Source: Bacteroides sp. CAG:443
Lineage (GTDB): Bacteria; Bacteroidota; Bacteroidia; Bacteroidales; Bacteroidaceae
Direction of reading: 5' to 3'
Assembly: GCA_000432735.1 (NCBI GenBank)
Contig: FR887798.1
Span: 1 to 51,990 of the forward strand
Length of the DNA stretch: 51,990 bases
The number at the start of each line of letters is the position of its first letter. Within the stretch, counting starts at the first letter, position 1. Shown here one piece after another: positions 39,710 to 48,695 of this stretch. The notes beneath the pieces were generated by a model. The model did not search any database and had not been told where the DNA came from. It saw nothing but the letters and a program-made list of their open reading frames with translations. A program made the translations under genes and the position numbers.

Positions 39710-40834
39710 GTGTTTTTTAAAGACGTCATAGGACAAACCGAGGCTAAACGCCATCTGCTGACACTCGTCCACGAAGGGCGGGTGCCTCACGCCATGCTGT
39801 TCTGTGGAATGGAGGGAACGGGTAAACTCCCTTTGGCGCTGGCCTTAGCACGATACCTGTGTTGTGAAAATCCGGGAGAAGAAGATGCTTGCGGGAAATG
39901 TCCTTCGTGTGTAAAAATGAACAAACTGGTTCATCCCGACGTACATTTCGCTTTTCCGGTCATCAAGAAAAAAGCCGGACGTGACACGGTGTCCGACGAC
40001 TTTATCGATGCATGGCGTCAGCAGCTGATTGATTCACCCTATTTTTCACTACCAGATTGGCTGGCACGTATGGGAGCCGAAAACCAACAGGCTCAGATAT
40101 TCGTACGTGAAAGTGACGAAATACAACGGAAACTGTCGCTGAAAGCCGGAGAAGGCGGGTATAAAATCATGATTATATGGCTCCCGGAAAAGATGAATGC
40201 GGAATGTGGAAACAAGCTGTTGAAGCTTCTCGAAGAGCCGCCTGCCTATACCCTGTTTTTACTGGTCAGCGAGGCTCCGGAATATATTCTGCCGACACTG
40301 ACCAGCCGCATGCAACGGTTTAACCTGCCTCCGCTGAGTGAGGAGGATATTGCCGGATTATTACGTACGCGCTATATGCTTCAGCCCGAAGATGCAGCCG
40401 ATATTGCACACCTCTCTGCCGGAAGTGTCTTACGCGCCATCGAAAACATACATTTGGGAGAAGAAAATCGACTATTCTTTACACTGTTCACTTCCCTGAT
40501 GCGACTGGCATACGCCCGACGCCTGAAAGAAATGAAAGCATGGAGCGAGCAGGTTGCGGCATTGGGAAGAGAACGGCAGAAAAATTTATTGGCATACTGC
40601 CAGCGCATGATACGGGAAAACTTTATATATAACTTCCACCAGCCGGAAATGAATTACCTGGGACGCGAAGAGGCTCAATTCGCTTCACGATTTGCACCTT
40701 TCGTCAACGAAAGGAACGTCATGGGTATCATGGATGAACTGGAGGAAGCCGGACGACATATCGAACAAAACGTAAATCCCAAATTCGTTTTCTTCGATTT
40801 CGCCCTGAAAATGATTGTACTACTAAAGAATTGA
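39710..40834 (+). CDS. holB: DNA polymerase III subunit delta'
   Basis: 374 residues, starting with GTG 2 bp after the metF stop, which suggests translational coupling. Clamp-loader subunit. Seen: 'VPHAMLFCGMEGTGKLPLALALARYL' (P-loop), a zinc finger 'CCENPGEEDACGKCPSCVKM', 'LLKLLEEPPAYTLFLLVSE' and 'LPTLTSRMQRF', where the SRC motif of ATPase subunits reads SRM. It works with the gamma/tau and delta subunits to load the sliding clamp. Confidence 0.93.
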   Translation: MFFKDVIGQTEAKRHLLTLVHEGRVPHAMLFCGMEGTGKLPLALALARYLCCENPGEEDACGKCPSCVKMNKLVHPDVHFAFPVIKKKAGRDTVSDDFIDAWRQQLIDSPYFSLPDWLARMGAENQQAQIFVRESDEIQRKLSLKAGEGGYKIMIIWLPEKMNAECGNKLLKLLEEPPAYTLFLLVSEAPEYILPTLTSRMQRFNLPPLSEEDIAGLLRTRYMLQPEDAADIAHLSAGSVLRAIENIHLGEENRLFFTLFTSLMRLAYARRLKEMKAWSEQVAALGRERQKNLLAYCQRMIRENFIYNFHQPEMNYLGREEAQFASRFAPFVNERNVMGIMDELEEAGRHIEQNVNPKFVFFDFALKMIVLLKN

Positions 40835-40838
40835 AACT

Positions 40839-42395
40839 ATGAACAAATTTATATTGAAGAACGGAAGTGGCTCGCTTTGCTGTAAGGGCTGCGGAAGACA
40901 AGATAATAAACTGAATACCTACGACTGGCTGGCCGATATTCCCGGTAACAGCGAAGAGCAGGATATGGTGGAGGTACAGTTCAAGAATACCCGAAAAGGA
41001 TATTTCAAAAACAGCAATCACCTGAAACTGGAAAAAGGCGATATTGTTGCAGTAGAGGCCAGTCCGGGTCATGACATCGGTACAGTAACGCTGACAGGAC
41101 GCCTTGTACCGTTGCAGATGCGTAAGGCAAACATAAAGCCGGATGCTGAAATACGCCGTGTATACCGCAAGGCAAAACCGGTAGACATGGAAAAATATGA
41201 AGAGGCCAAAAGTCGTGAACATGCTACGATGATTCGTTCTCGTCAGATTGCCGCCGACTTAGGTTTGCAGATGAAAATCGGTGATGTGGAATACCAGGGC
41301 GACGGAAACAAAGCCATTTTCTATTACATTGCCGACGAACGAGTAGATTTCCGTCAGCTTATCAAAGTACTGGCTGAGGCTTTCCGTGTACGTATCGAGA
41401 TGAAACAGATCGGTGCTCGTCAGGAAGCAGGGCGCATCGGAGGTATCGGTCCGTGCGGACGAGAACTGTGTTGCGCTACGTGGATGACTAATTTTATTTC
41501 TGTATCTACGGGAGCAGCCCGCTATCAGGATATTTCGCTTAATCCGCAAAAGCTGGCCGGACAATGTGCCAAGCTGAAATGTTGCCTCAACTACGAAGTA
41601 GACGCTTACGTAGAATGCCAGAAACGATTGCCAAGCAAGGAAATCACCCTCGAAACAATGGATGCAACATATTATTACTTCAAGGCCGACATCCTGAAAG
41701 GAGAAATCATTTATTCTACCGACAAGAGTTTCCTTGCCAACGAAGTAACAATTACAGCACGCCGTGCATTTGAGGTTATCAACATGAACCGCCGTGGAGA
41801 AAAGCCCGAGAAACTGAACGACAACGGCATGCATGAGCCGGCACGTCCGAAAGACTTGCTGGAACAGGAAAGTGTTACCCGTTTCGATAAAAGCAAAAAC
41901 GGCAAGAACCGTAAGAATAAGAAGAAAAACGGAGAAGCTCGTCAAGCCACTATTCAAGAGACCAATCCACAAAAGCTCCTTCCCAATAAGAATGCATCAA
42001 GTCAGGAAAAGACAGAAGGACAGGCACGAGTAGAGAACAATGCCGCAACTTCCAATACTCCTGCCAACGGTGGAAGAGAAAGACGGAAAGAAGAGCGCCA
42101 GGGCGGTGATAAGCGAAGAGGAGAAAAGGGAGGTAATCGCCCTCAAAGACAAGGAAATGCTCCACGCCAGGCCGATAACAAGCAGCAACCATCCAACCAG
42201 CAGGCAGAAGCACGTACGCAGCAACCACAACCGGAAGGGAAAAGACAAGGAACAGCTCCACGTCAGGCTGACAACAGACAGCAGCCCAACCAACAACCGG
42301 AGGCACGTACACAGCAGCCGCAACCGGAAGGAAACAACAGACAGCCTAACCGTCCACGCCGGCCAGCACGAAAGAATAACAACGAAATAGCATGA
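40839..42395 (+). CDS. ricT: RicT-like PSP1-domain protein with long low-complexity tail
   Basis: 518 residues; the PSP1/RicT core occupies about 1-330. Seen: 'RVRIEMKQIGARQEAGRIGGIGPCGRELCC' and 'LAGQCAKLKCCLNYE', whose cysteines bind Fe-S clusters in the RicAFT complex of Bacillus; also an N-terminal Cys-rich 'GSLCCKGCGRQDN'. In Bacteroidetes the partner proteins are not established. The C-terminal ~170 residues are Lys/Arg/Gln/Pro-rich and contain two near-identical units (42159-42254 and 42255-42332). It starts 4 bp after holB. Confidence 0.87.
   Translation: MNKFILKNGSGSLCCKGCGRQDNKLNTYDWLADIPGNSEEQDMVEVQFKNTRKGYFKNSNHLKLEKGDIVAVEASPGHDIGTVTLTGRLVPLQMRKANIKPDAEIRRVYRKAKPVDMEKYEEAKSREHATMIRSRQIAADLGLQMKIGDVEYQGDGNKAIFYYIADERVDFRQLIKVLAEAFRVRIEMKQIGARQEAGRIGGIGPCGRELCCATWMTNFISVSTGAARYQDISLNPQKLAGQCAKLKCCLNYEVDAYVECQKRLPSKEITLETMDATYYYFKADILKGEIIYSTDKSFLANEVTITARRAFEVINMNRRGEKPEKLNDNGMHEPARPKDLLEQESVTRFDKSKNGKNRKNKKKNGEARQATIQETNPQKLLPNKNASSQEKTEGQARVENNAATSNTPANGGRERRKEERQGGDKRRGEKGGNRPQRQGNAPRQADNKQQPSNQQAEARTQQPQPEGKRQGTAPRQADNRQQPNQQPEARTQQPQPEGNNRQPNRPRRPARKNNNEIA
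42159..42332 (+). repeat. in-gene tandem repeat in the ricT tail
   Basis: A unit of 32 codons (APRQADN.QQP.NQQ.EARTQQPQPEG...) is repeated with few changes, the second copy lacking its last six codons. In-frame, so copy-number change would only lengthen or shorten the tail. Confidence 0.7.
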
Positions 42396-42904
42396 CCACA
42401 CTAAAAACTTCATCATATATCCGGACCGCAGGGGGAATATTAGGTTTATTATTCTCCCTTGCGGCATGCCATGATGATACGGTTTACCATACTTACCAAA
42501 ACCTGAGCAGCAACGGCTGGAACAAACAGGATACGCTGGAGTATACACTTCCTTCCCAGCTTGCAGGACATACCTATGAGCTGGAAGTAGGATTAAGACA
42601 TACGGAAAACTATCCTTATCAGGATATATGGCTGGAAGTATTGTACCCACTAAGTCCAGACAGACGTCCGGATACGTTACACTTGAGTCTGTCCGATAAA
42701 TGGGGAAACTGGAACGGCAAAGGTACAGCAGGCAATATGTATCAGTTTACATGTACCCAAGATCATCCTCTGCATCTTTCGCCAGCCGACAGTTTGCTAC
42801 AGGTAGTTCATATCATGCGTGACAAGTCGCTGAAGGGAATCAGCGATGTGGGTATGCGTCTGTCAACTTTCACGGGCAGCGTCAATACGCAGAAAGACAA
42901 ATAG
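42392..42904 (+). CDS. gldH: gliding-motility-type lipoprotein GldH
   Basis: 170 residues. Lipobox 'LLFSLAACHDD' (Cys about 28), then 'YHTYQNLSSNGWNKQDTLEYTLP' and 'DIWLEVLYPLSPDRRPDTLHLSLSDKWGNWNGKGTAGNMYQF', matching GldH as found across Bacteroidetes including non-gliding gut species. The start overlaps the ricT stop by 4 bp (ATGA), and the 3' end overlaps the convergent rodA gene by 42 bp. Envelope protein; its role in non-gliders is unclear. Confidence 0.88.
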   Translation: MTTLKTSSYIRTAGGILGLLFSLAACHDDTVYHTYQNLSSNGWNKQDTLEYTLPSQLAGHTYELEVGLRHTENYPYQDIWLEVLYPLSPDRRPDTLHLSLSDKWGNWNGKGTAGNMYQFTCTQDHPLHLSPADSLLQVVHIMRDKSLKGISDVGMRLSTFTGSVNTQKDK

Positions 42905-44317
42905 TAAAATGGTAAATCCCCAAAGCGAAGATCCCCCGTAACTGAAGAAAGGAAGAGGAATACCGATTACAGGAGTCAATCCAAGTACCATACCCACATT
43001 GACAAAAAGATGGAAAAAGAAAATGCTCAGCACACTATATCCATATACTCGTCCAAACCGGGTGCTTTGTCGTTCTGCCAGATAAATTAACCGCCATATC
43101 AATGCAGCAAACAACAGAATCACAATCGTAGAGCCCACAAATCCCTGCTCCTCGCCTACGGTACAGAAAATAAAGTCGGTATCCTGCTCGGGTACATATT
43201 TCAACTTGGTCTGGGTACCGTTCAGAAAACCTTTTCCCAAAAAGCCTCCCGAACCAATTGCAATCTTACTTTGATTGACATTGTATCCGGCACCTGTCGG
43301 GTCATCTTCCATTCCCAACAATACCTTGATACGTATCTGCTGGTGAGGTTCGAGTACTTCATTGAATACATAATCTGCCGAAAAGAGGAATCCCACCGAA
43401 CCGATAGTAAATACTAATATGTACAGATAATTACGAATGCGTTCGTGCAAGAATAGATAAACCAAATAGATGCATAAGGCTCCACATACCACTCCTTGCA
43501 AGTAAACTACGTCAAACGGAATGACGTACAAAGAAAACAACCAGCCCAGTAGCATCGAGCCGAGACCGAAAGAAAGAATGTAAATGACGGCACGCTCACT
43601 GTTTTTGCAATAAGCTTTCACCAGCAAGGCCGAAAATAATATAATCAGTCCCAATACGGCGAACTCTCCTAGAGAAGTAAGTCCATCGGCCATCAGCTCA
43701 TTACTAAAACGGATACCTACAATGAAATAAATCACGGCACATACCCCCGCAAACAAGATGGAACCAGTCATCCCTTCCCGATACAGTACCAGGAAAAAAG
43801 AGAGATAAACCAAAGCCGATCCAGTTTCTTTCTGACAGATAATCAAGAACATGGGAACGAGAATAATGGCCAGTGCTACCAGCATTTTCCTACCTCTTTC
43901 CATAGAAAAAGTATACTCACCCATGTATTTAGCCAAAGCCAGTGCCGTAGCAAACTTGGCAAACTCAGCAGGTTGCAGACTTACCGGACCCAATACAATC
44001 CACGAACGCGAACCCTTGATCTCATGCGGATTGAATATCGTTCCAAACAGCAATAACAGCAAGATTCCGTATATCAGATAAGCATACGTATCATATAAAC
44101 GATCTTCCAGCATCAGCAATACGAAACCTAGGGTAAAGGAACAGCCAATCCACATCAACTGTTTTCCTGCACGCGTCGTAAAGTTCAGAAAATCAGGATC
44201 ACCGTAATCATAGCTGGCTCCACACACACTGAACCAGCCACACACTATCAGGACAACATACAAAGCAATTGTCCACCAGTCAACCGTTTTCCACAAACTA
44301 TCTTTCCTGTAAGCCAT
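42863..44317 (-). CDS. rodA: rod-shape peptidoglycan glycosyltransferase RodA
   Basis: 484 residues from Met 44317 (Met 44323 also possible). SEDS-family membrane enzyme with about ten or more hydrophobic segments. Seen: 'QPAEFAKFATALALAKYM', 'YNVNQSKIAIGSGGFLGKGFLNGTQTKLKYVPEQDTDFIFCTVGEEQGFVGS' (the conserved SEDS loop with E-D-F-I) and 'VIGIPLPFFSYGGSS'. It polymerises glycan strands for lateral wall growth with PBP2, whose gene overlaps it upstream by 20 bp. Last gene of the mre operon. Confidence 0.96.
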   Translation of the reverse strand: MAYRKDSLWKTVDWWTIALYVVLIVCGWFSVCGASYDYGDPDFLNFTTRAGKQLMWIGCSFTLGFVLLMLEDRLYDTYAYLIYGILLLLLFGTIFNPHEIKGSRSWIVLGPVSLQPAEFAKFATALALAKYMGEYTFSMERGRKMLVALAIILVPMFLIICQKETGSALVYLSFFLVLYREGMTGSILFAGVCAVIYFIVGIRFSNELMADGLTSLGEFAVLGLIILFSALLVKAYCKNSERAVIYILSFGLGSMLLGWLFSLYVIPFDVVYLQGVVCGALCIYLVYLFLHERIRNYLYILVFTIGSVGFLFSADYVFNEVLEPHQQIRIKVLLGMEDDPTGAGYNVNQSKIAIGSGGFLGKGFLNGTQTKLKYVPEQDTDFIFCTVGEEQGFVGSTIVILLFAALIWRLIYLAERQSTRFGRVYGYSVLSIFFFHLFVNVGMVLGLTPVIGIPLPFFSYGGSSLWGFTILLFVFLRIDAARES

Positions 44318-46148
44318 AATCAATTCTACGGTTTTGAATATCGGTAGCCAACGCTTCGTCTTCCTCGGTCAGCTTACCGGTCAAATATTTTTCTATCATC
44401 AGTCGCCCGATAGGTACACCGTATGTAGCTCCCCATCCACCGTTTTCCACATAAACGGCAATGGCTATTTTCGGATTATTCATCGGAGCAAATCCCATAA
44501 ATGCCGAGTGGTCCTTCCCGTGATTCTGCGCCGTACCAGTCTTACCGCAGACCTCCAGTTCCGGAATATTAGCCAAACGGCAGGTACCTCCCAGTACAGC
44601 CGACCGCATACCTTGTACCACTTCATCATAATGTACCTTATCTACCTTTGTATAACGGCGGGTCGTATAAATAGAATCTATCGGCTCTCCTTCTATCTCT
44701 TTCACAACATGAGGAGTTACAAAATATCCCCGGTTGGCAATGGTCGCACCCAGATTGGCTATCTGAAGCGGAGTGGCAGTAACCTCTCCCTGACCGATTG
44801 CAATACTGATAATGGTCAAACCGTTCCACGAACGGCGGTAAGCCTTGTCATAAAACTGTGCATTAGGAATCATACCCCGTTTCTCACCCGGCAAATCAAT
44901 TCCCAGCTGATAACCAAATCCCATCGAAACCATGTAATCACGCCACGTATTCATGGCCTTCTGCACAGAGCCATACTTCTGACGAGCACCAATCATGTGA
45001 TACAACCCCCAGCAGAAATATCCGTTACAAGAGGTGGCAATAGCCGGTATCAAAGCCAGAGGAGAAGGATGGGCATGACATCCCACATGCAGTCCGCGAT
45101 ACGAGAAACCTCCCGAACACGGATACATCGTTCCGGTAGTAATGATACCCTCCTGCAAGAAAGTCAGTGCCTGAGTAGTCTTAAAAGTAGAGCCCGGTGG
45201 ATAAGTACCCATAATGGCACGGTTCAACAAGGGCTTCCATGGATCTTTCGACAGTTCAAGATGATTCTTACCTCTGTTACGTCCAATCATCAGGCTCGGA
45301 TCGTAAGTAGGTGAAGATACCAAACAAAGCACTTCACCGGTAGAAGGCTCTATCGCCACAATACTACCGATTTTTCCTTCCAGCAATCTCTCTCCCAGCA
45401 TCTGAAGTTCAATATCCAGGCTCAGCGTCAGGTTCTTTCCCGGAACAGGAGCCTTATCGAACTTACCATCCATATAATTTCCCTGAATACGTCCGTGCGC
45501 ATCACGAAGCAGTACCTCCACACCTTTTTCTCCACGGAGTTGTTTTTCGTACGAACGTTCTACCCCTAATTTGCCGATAAAATCACCCGGCAAATAATAA
45601 TCATCATCTTCCATTTCCTCCTTGGAAACCTCGGCAATATCTCCCAAGATATGCGCTCCCGCATTGTAATTATACTGACGGATCGTACGACGCTGAATAT
45701 AAAAACCGGGAAACTTAAACAGTTTTTCTTGAAAAATACCGCAGTCTTCGGCCGAAAGCTGAGTCAGAAATACCTGGTTGGTATAAGGAGAATAACCAGG
45801 ATTCAAACGCCGGTTCTTCATATCCCGAAATTTACGGCGCACAAAATCGGGCGTTATCCGGAGTGTACTGCATAAATCGGCAGTATCCAGCGAAGTAATC
45901 TCCTTCATGACCACCGTGATATCATAAGCCGGCTGGTTATAAACCAGCAGCTTCCCGGTACGGTCGTAAATCACTCCTCTACTGGGATACTGAATTTTCT
46001 TCAGAAACGCATTGCTGTCGGCATTCTTCCGATAGTCGTCATTCAATATCTGCAATGCAAACAAACGAATTATAAAAAGAACCACTACCGTCAGAACGAC
46101 ACCACCAATGACATGTCTTCTCTTTGCCAGCTTATAATTCCGATCCAC
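44298..46148 (-). CDS. mrdA: penicillin-binding protein 2
   Basis: 616 residues. Transpeptidase that crosslinks lateral-wall peptidoglycan in the RodA complex. Seen: membrane anchor ('GGVVLTVVVLFIIRLFALQIL'), 'PPGSTFKTTQALT' (SxxK), 'ATSCNGYF' (SxN) and 'VCGKTGTAQNHGKDHSAF' (KTG). The start is a GTG at 46148, 8 bp after AGGAGG and overlapping the mreD stop by one base (TAGTG). The longer frame to 46223 would run deep into mreD and is rejected. Confidence 0.95.
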   Translation of the reverse strand: MDRNYKLAKRRHVIGGVVLTVVVLFIIRLFALQILNDDYRKNADSNAFLKKIQYPSRGVIYDRTGKLLVYNQPAYDITVVMKEITSLDTADLCSTLRITPDFVRRKFRDMKNRRLNPGYSPYTNQVFLTQLSAEDCGIFQEKLFKFPGFYIQRRTIRQYNYNAGAHILGDIAEVSKEEMEDDDYYLPGDFIGKLGVERSYEKQLRGEKGVEVLLRDAHGRIQGNYMDGKFDKAPVPGKNLTLSLDIELQMLGERLLEGKIGSIVAIEPSTGEVLCLVSSPTYDPSLMIGRNRGKNHLELSKDPWKPLLNRAIMGTYPPGSTFKTTQALTFLQEGIITTGTMYPCSGGFSYRGLHVGCHAHPSPLALIPAIATSCNGYFCWGLYHMIGARQKYGSVQKAMNTWRDYMVSMGFGYQLGIDLPGEKRGMIPNAQFYDKAYRRSWNGLTIISIAIGQGEVTATPLQIANLGATIANRGYFVTPHVVKEIEGEPIDSIYTTRRYTKVDKVHYDEVVQGMRSAVLGGTCRLANIPELEVCGKTGTAQNHGKDHSAFMGFAPMNNPKIAIAVYVENGGWGATYGVPIGRLMIEKYLTGKLTEEDEALATDIQNRRIDYGLQER

Positions 46149-46648
46149 TATTTCTTCCTCCTTATAGTGTCTATACAGATTATGCCAACTACCGTTATCA
46201 GTGTATCTGTCACAATCTTCCACATCAGCTCACTCATGCGGAAAAACGTAAAAGCATCAATTATTTGTAAGGTAACCATAAATACCACAGTACTACTCAA
46301 GATATACCGAAAGAAAGGATAAAAACCCATCGAACGAATGCCCGGTACGTAATCGTCGGTTACATCACGCAGCATCTGCATACGTAGCAAGGGACGGCGC
46401 GCAAACGCCATCATGGTAGCTGCCGCCGCGTTCATGCCCGGAGTATTACTGAAGATATCGATGCATAATCCCAGGAAAAAAGCCTGCAAAAGCAACGACT
46501 TGCGAGGAATTTCAGCATTCAGCACCAATATATAATAGATATAGAGCATAGGAGTTGCATAGCCCAGAATATGCACATGATTCAACACCAGTACCTGAAG
46601 CAGTACCAGAAAAACGAACCACACCAATCTCTGTAAGAACAATACCAT
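46148..46648 (-). CDS. mreD: rod-shape-determining membrane protein MreD
   Basis: 166 residues, about five hydrophobic helices, small and poorly conserved as usual for MreD. Starts 5 bp after mreC stops; its stop overlaps the mrdA GTG. Part of the elongasome in the inner membrane. Position in the operon is the strongest evidence. Confidence 0.88.
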   Translation of the reverse strand: MVLFLQRLVWFVFLVLLQVLVLNHVHILGYATPMLYIYYILVLNAEIPRKSLLLQAFFLGLCIDIFSNTPGMNAAAATMMAFARRPLLRMQMLRDVTDDYVPGIRSMGFYPFFRYILSSTVVFMVTLQIIDAFTFFRMSELMWKIVTDTLITVVGIICIDTIRRKK

Positions 46649-46653
46649 ACACC

Positions 46654-47496
46654 TTATTTTATATTATTTTCGAGTTCGGCCTGTTCCGGTCGTCCACGAA
46701 AACTGATTACATTCACATCGTTCAGGCGTGCAAAGTCAGTAAAGAGCTTTACCTTCAGTACATACGACAAGCCATCGTGACTATCGGCCATGTCGTCGAC
46801 TACACCTACAGGTATACCTTCCGGGAAAACAGCACTATGCCCGCTGGTCACCACCGTATCACCCAATGAAAACTCCGAGTGCCGGGGAATATCTTTCAGC
46901 CATGCGTAAAGCGAAGAACCACCGTTCCATTTCAGCGAACCGAAATAATCCGTCCGCTGGATTTTACAACTGATACTGCTTTTTGAATTCAATACCGGCA
47001 ATACGATAGCGTAATGAGCCGAAGTCTGGTAAACAATGCCGACTACCCCATTTCCGCTCACTACTCCCATCTCAGTACGGATACTGTCAACATCACCTTT
47101 ATTGATTGTAATATAGTTATCAACATGCGTCAGGCTGTTATTCACTACCTCAGCAGGATAAATGGAATAATCGGCCAGCACATTCTGATACATGCTTTTT
47201 TCTACCTCTGTGGTATCACGCATATAGCCTTTAAGCGCTCTGCTCAAGGATTCCACCTGCAATTCCAGCTCTACATTACGACGCACCAGATCACGGTTTA
47301 CCGTATGCAGCCCAAAATAAGACGTGATTTCGTTTGCCACCTCATAAATACTTCCTGCAACACGGTTGGCTGAAGTAAAAAAGACACTTCCCTGATAGCT
47401 GTTGAAACGGAACAGCAGAATGAAGCTCACTACCTCCAGCAAAACGAAGAGCAGCCAATAATCATATTTCAATAAAAAGTTCAGCAGATTTCGCAT
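46654..47496 (-). CDS. mreC: rod-shape-determining protein MreC
   Basis: 280 residues from the ATG at 47496 (the frame to 47574 is rejected: no conservation, and MRNLLNFLLKYDYWLL is the usual Bacteroidetes start). One membrane helix (about 15-32), a coiled coil (about 65-95, 'RRNVELELQVESLSRALKG') and a beta-barrel periplasmic part with 'VGIVYQTSAHYAIVLPVLN' and 'GDTVVTSGHSAVFPEGIPVGVV'. It links MreB to the periplasmic elongasome. Confidence 0.93.
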   Translation of the reverse strand: MRNLLNFLLKYDYWLLFVLLEVVSFILLFRFNSYQGSVFFTSANRVAGSIYEVANEITSYFGLHTVNRDLVRRNVELELQVESLSRALKGYMRDTTEVEKSMYQNVLADYSIYPAEVVNNSLTHVDNYITINKGDVDSIRTEMGVVSGNGVVGIVYQTSAHYAIVLPVLNSKSSISCKIQRTDYFGSLKWNGGSSLYAWLKDIPRHSEFSLGDTVVTSGHSAVFPEGIPVGVVDDMADSHDGLSYVLKVKLFTDFARLNDVNVISFRGRPEQAELENNIK

Positions 47497-47595
47497 ACCT
47501 ACAACTTCAGAGAAGAAAAATATCAAGATTAATGCGGAGCCATTCTTGCAAAAGGCCCCGCAATTTTCATCCATGCCTCAAGGCAGGAAACTATT

Positions 47596-48618
47596 TTATC
47601 TCATCAAGAATGAGAAACGGTCGACATTCTTCAAGGCAATACCTGTTCCTTTGGCAACACTCAACAGAGGGTCTTCGGCAATATGGAACGGAATATTGAT
47701 CTTATCGGTCAGACGTTTGTCGAGTCCGCGCAGCAGCGCACCTCCACCTGCCAGATAAATACCATTGCTTACGATATCGGCATACAATTCGGGCGGTGTA
47801 TTTTCCAGCGCACTCAAGATAGCCGTTTCAATCTTTGCAATGCTTTTTTCCAGACAGTGAGCGATTTCCTGATAACAAACCGGAACTTCCATCGGCAGTG
47901 CCGTGATACGGTTCGGTCCGCGCACGATATAATCTTCCGGAGCCTCATCACCCAGATCGGTCAGAGCAGCACCTACATGAATCTTGATACGCTCAGCCAT
48001 ACGTTCGCTGACCTTTACATTGTGCTGACGGCTCATATATTCTTGAATATCGGCAGTCAAATCATCTCCGGCAATACGGATAGAGTTATTCGAAACGATA
48101 CCTCCCAATGAAATGACAGCAATTTCAGTAGAACCACCACCTATATCCACAATCATGTTACCCTCGGGAGCTTCCACATCCAGTCCGATACCGATAGCAG
48201 CAGCCATCGGTTCAAAAATCAGATAGACATCACGTCCGCCTGCATGTTCGGCACTATCGCGAACCGCTCTCAGTTCTACCTCGGTAGAACCAGAAGGTAC
48301 TCCGATAACCATACGCAGTGAGGGAGTAAACAAGCGGCGTCCCGTATTTACCTTCTTAATCAAACCACGCATCATCTGTTCGCACGCATTGAAATCGGCA
48401 ATCACACCGTCACGCAGCGGGCGGACCGTACGGATGTTTGGGTTTTCCTTTTCATACATCAGCTTTGCACGCTCGCCTACGGCAATCATCTTGTCGGTAC
48501 GGCGGTCGAGTGCTACCACTGAGGGTTCATCTACCACAATCTTGTCGTTGCTCAATATAATGGTATTGGCAGTTCCAAGATCCATTGCTATTTCTTGTGT
48601 AAAAGAGAATAATCCCAT
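47596..48618 (-). CDS. mreB: rod-shape-determining actin homologue MreB
   Basis: 340 residues from the ATG at 48618. Actin-fold ATPase polymerising under the inner membrane. Seen: 'FTQEIAMDLGTANTII' (phosphate 1), 'NMIVDIGGGSTEIAVISLGGIV' (phosphate 2) and 'GIYLAGGGALLRGLD' (adenosine loop). The frame to 48672 has no support for its first 18 residues. 77 bp downstream of purH on the same strand. Confidence 0.97.
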   Translation of the reverse strand: MGLFSFTQEIAMDLGTANTIILSNDKIVVDEPSVVALDRRTDKMIAVGERAKLMYEKENPNIRTVRPLRDGVIADFNACEQMMRGLIKKVNTGRRLFTPSLRMVIGVPSGSTEVELRAVRDSAEHAGGRDVYLIFEPMAAAIGIGLDVEAPEGNMIVDIGGGSTEIAVISLGGIVSNNSIRIAGDDLTADIQEYMSRQHNVKVSERMAERIKIHVGAALTDLGDEAPEDYIVRGPNRITALPMEVPVCYQEIAHCLEKSIAKIETAILSALENTPPELYADIVSNGIYLAGGGALLRGLDKRLTDKINIPFHIAEDPLLSVAKGTGIALKNVDRFSFLMR

Positions 48619-48695
48619 AATTTTCCTATTGAAGAATCTTTTTAAAATAATGAACGAAGAATCACTCTTCATTCATTATTATTATTCGAGTTATA

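Noticed and set aside
44334..45314. 326-residue open frame antisense to mrdA
   Set aside because: It lies wholly inside a conserved gene on the other strand, shows no domain, and has a composition typical of a shadow frame.
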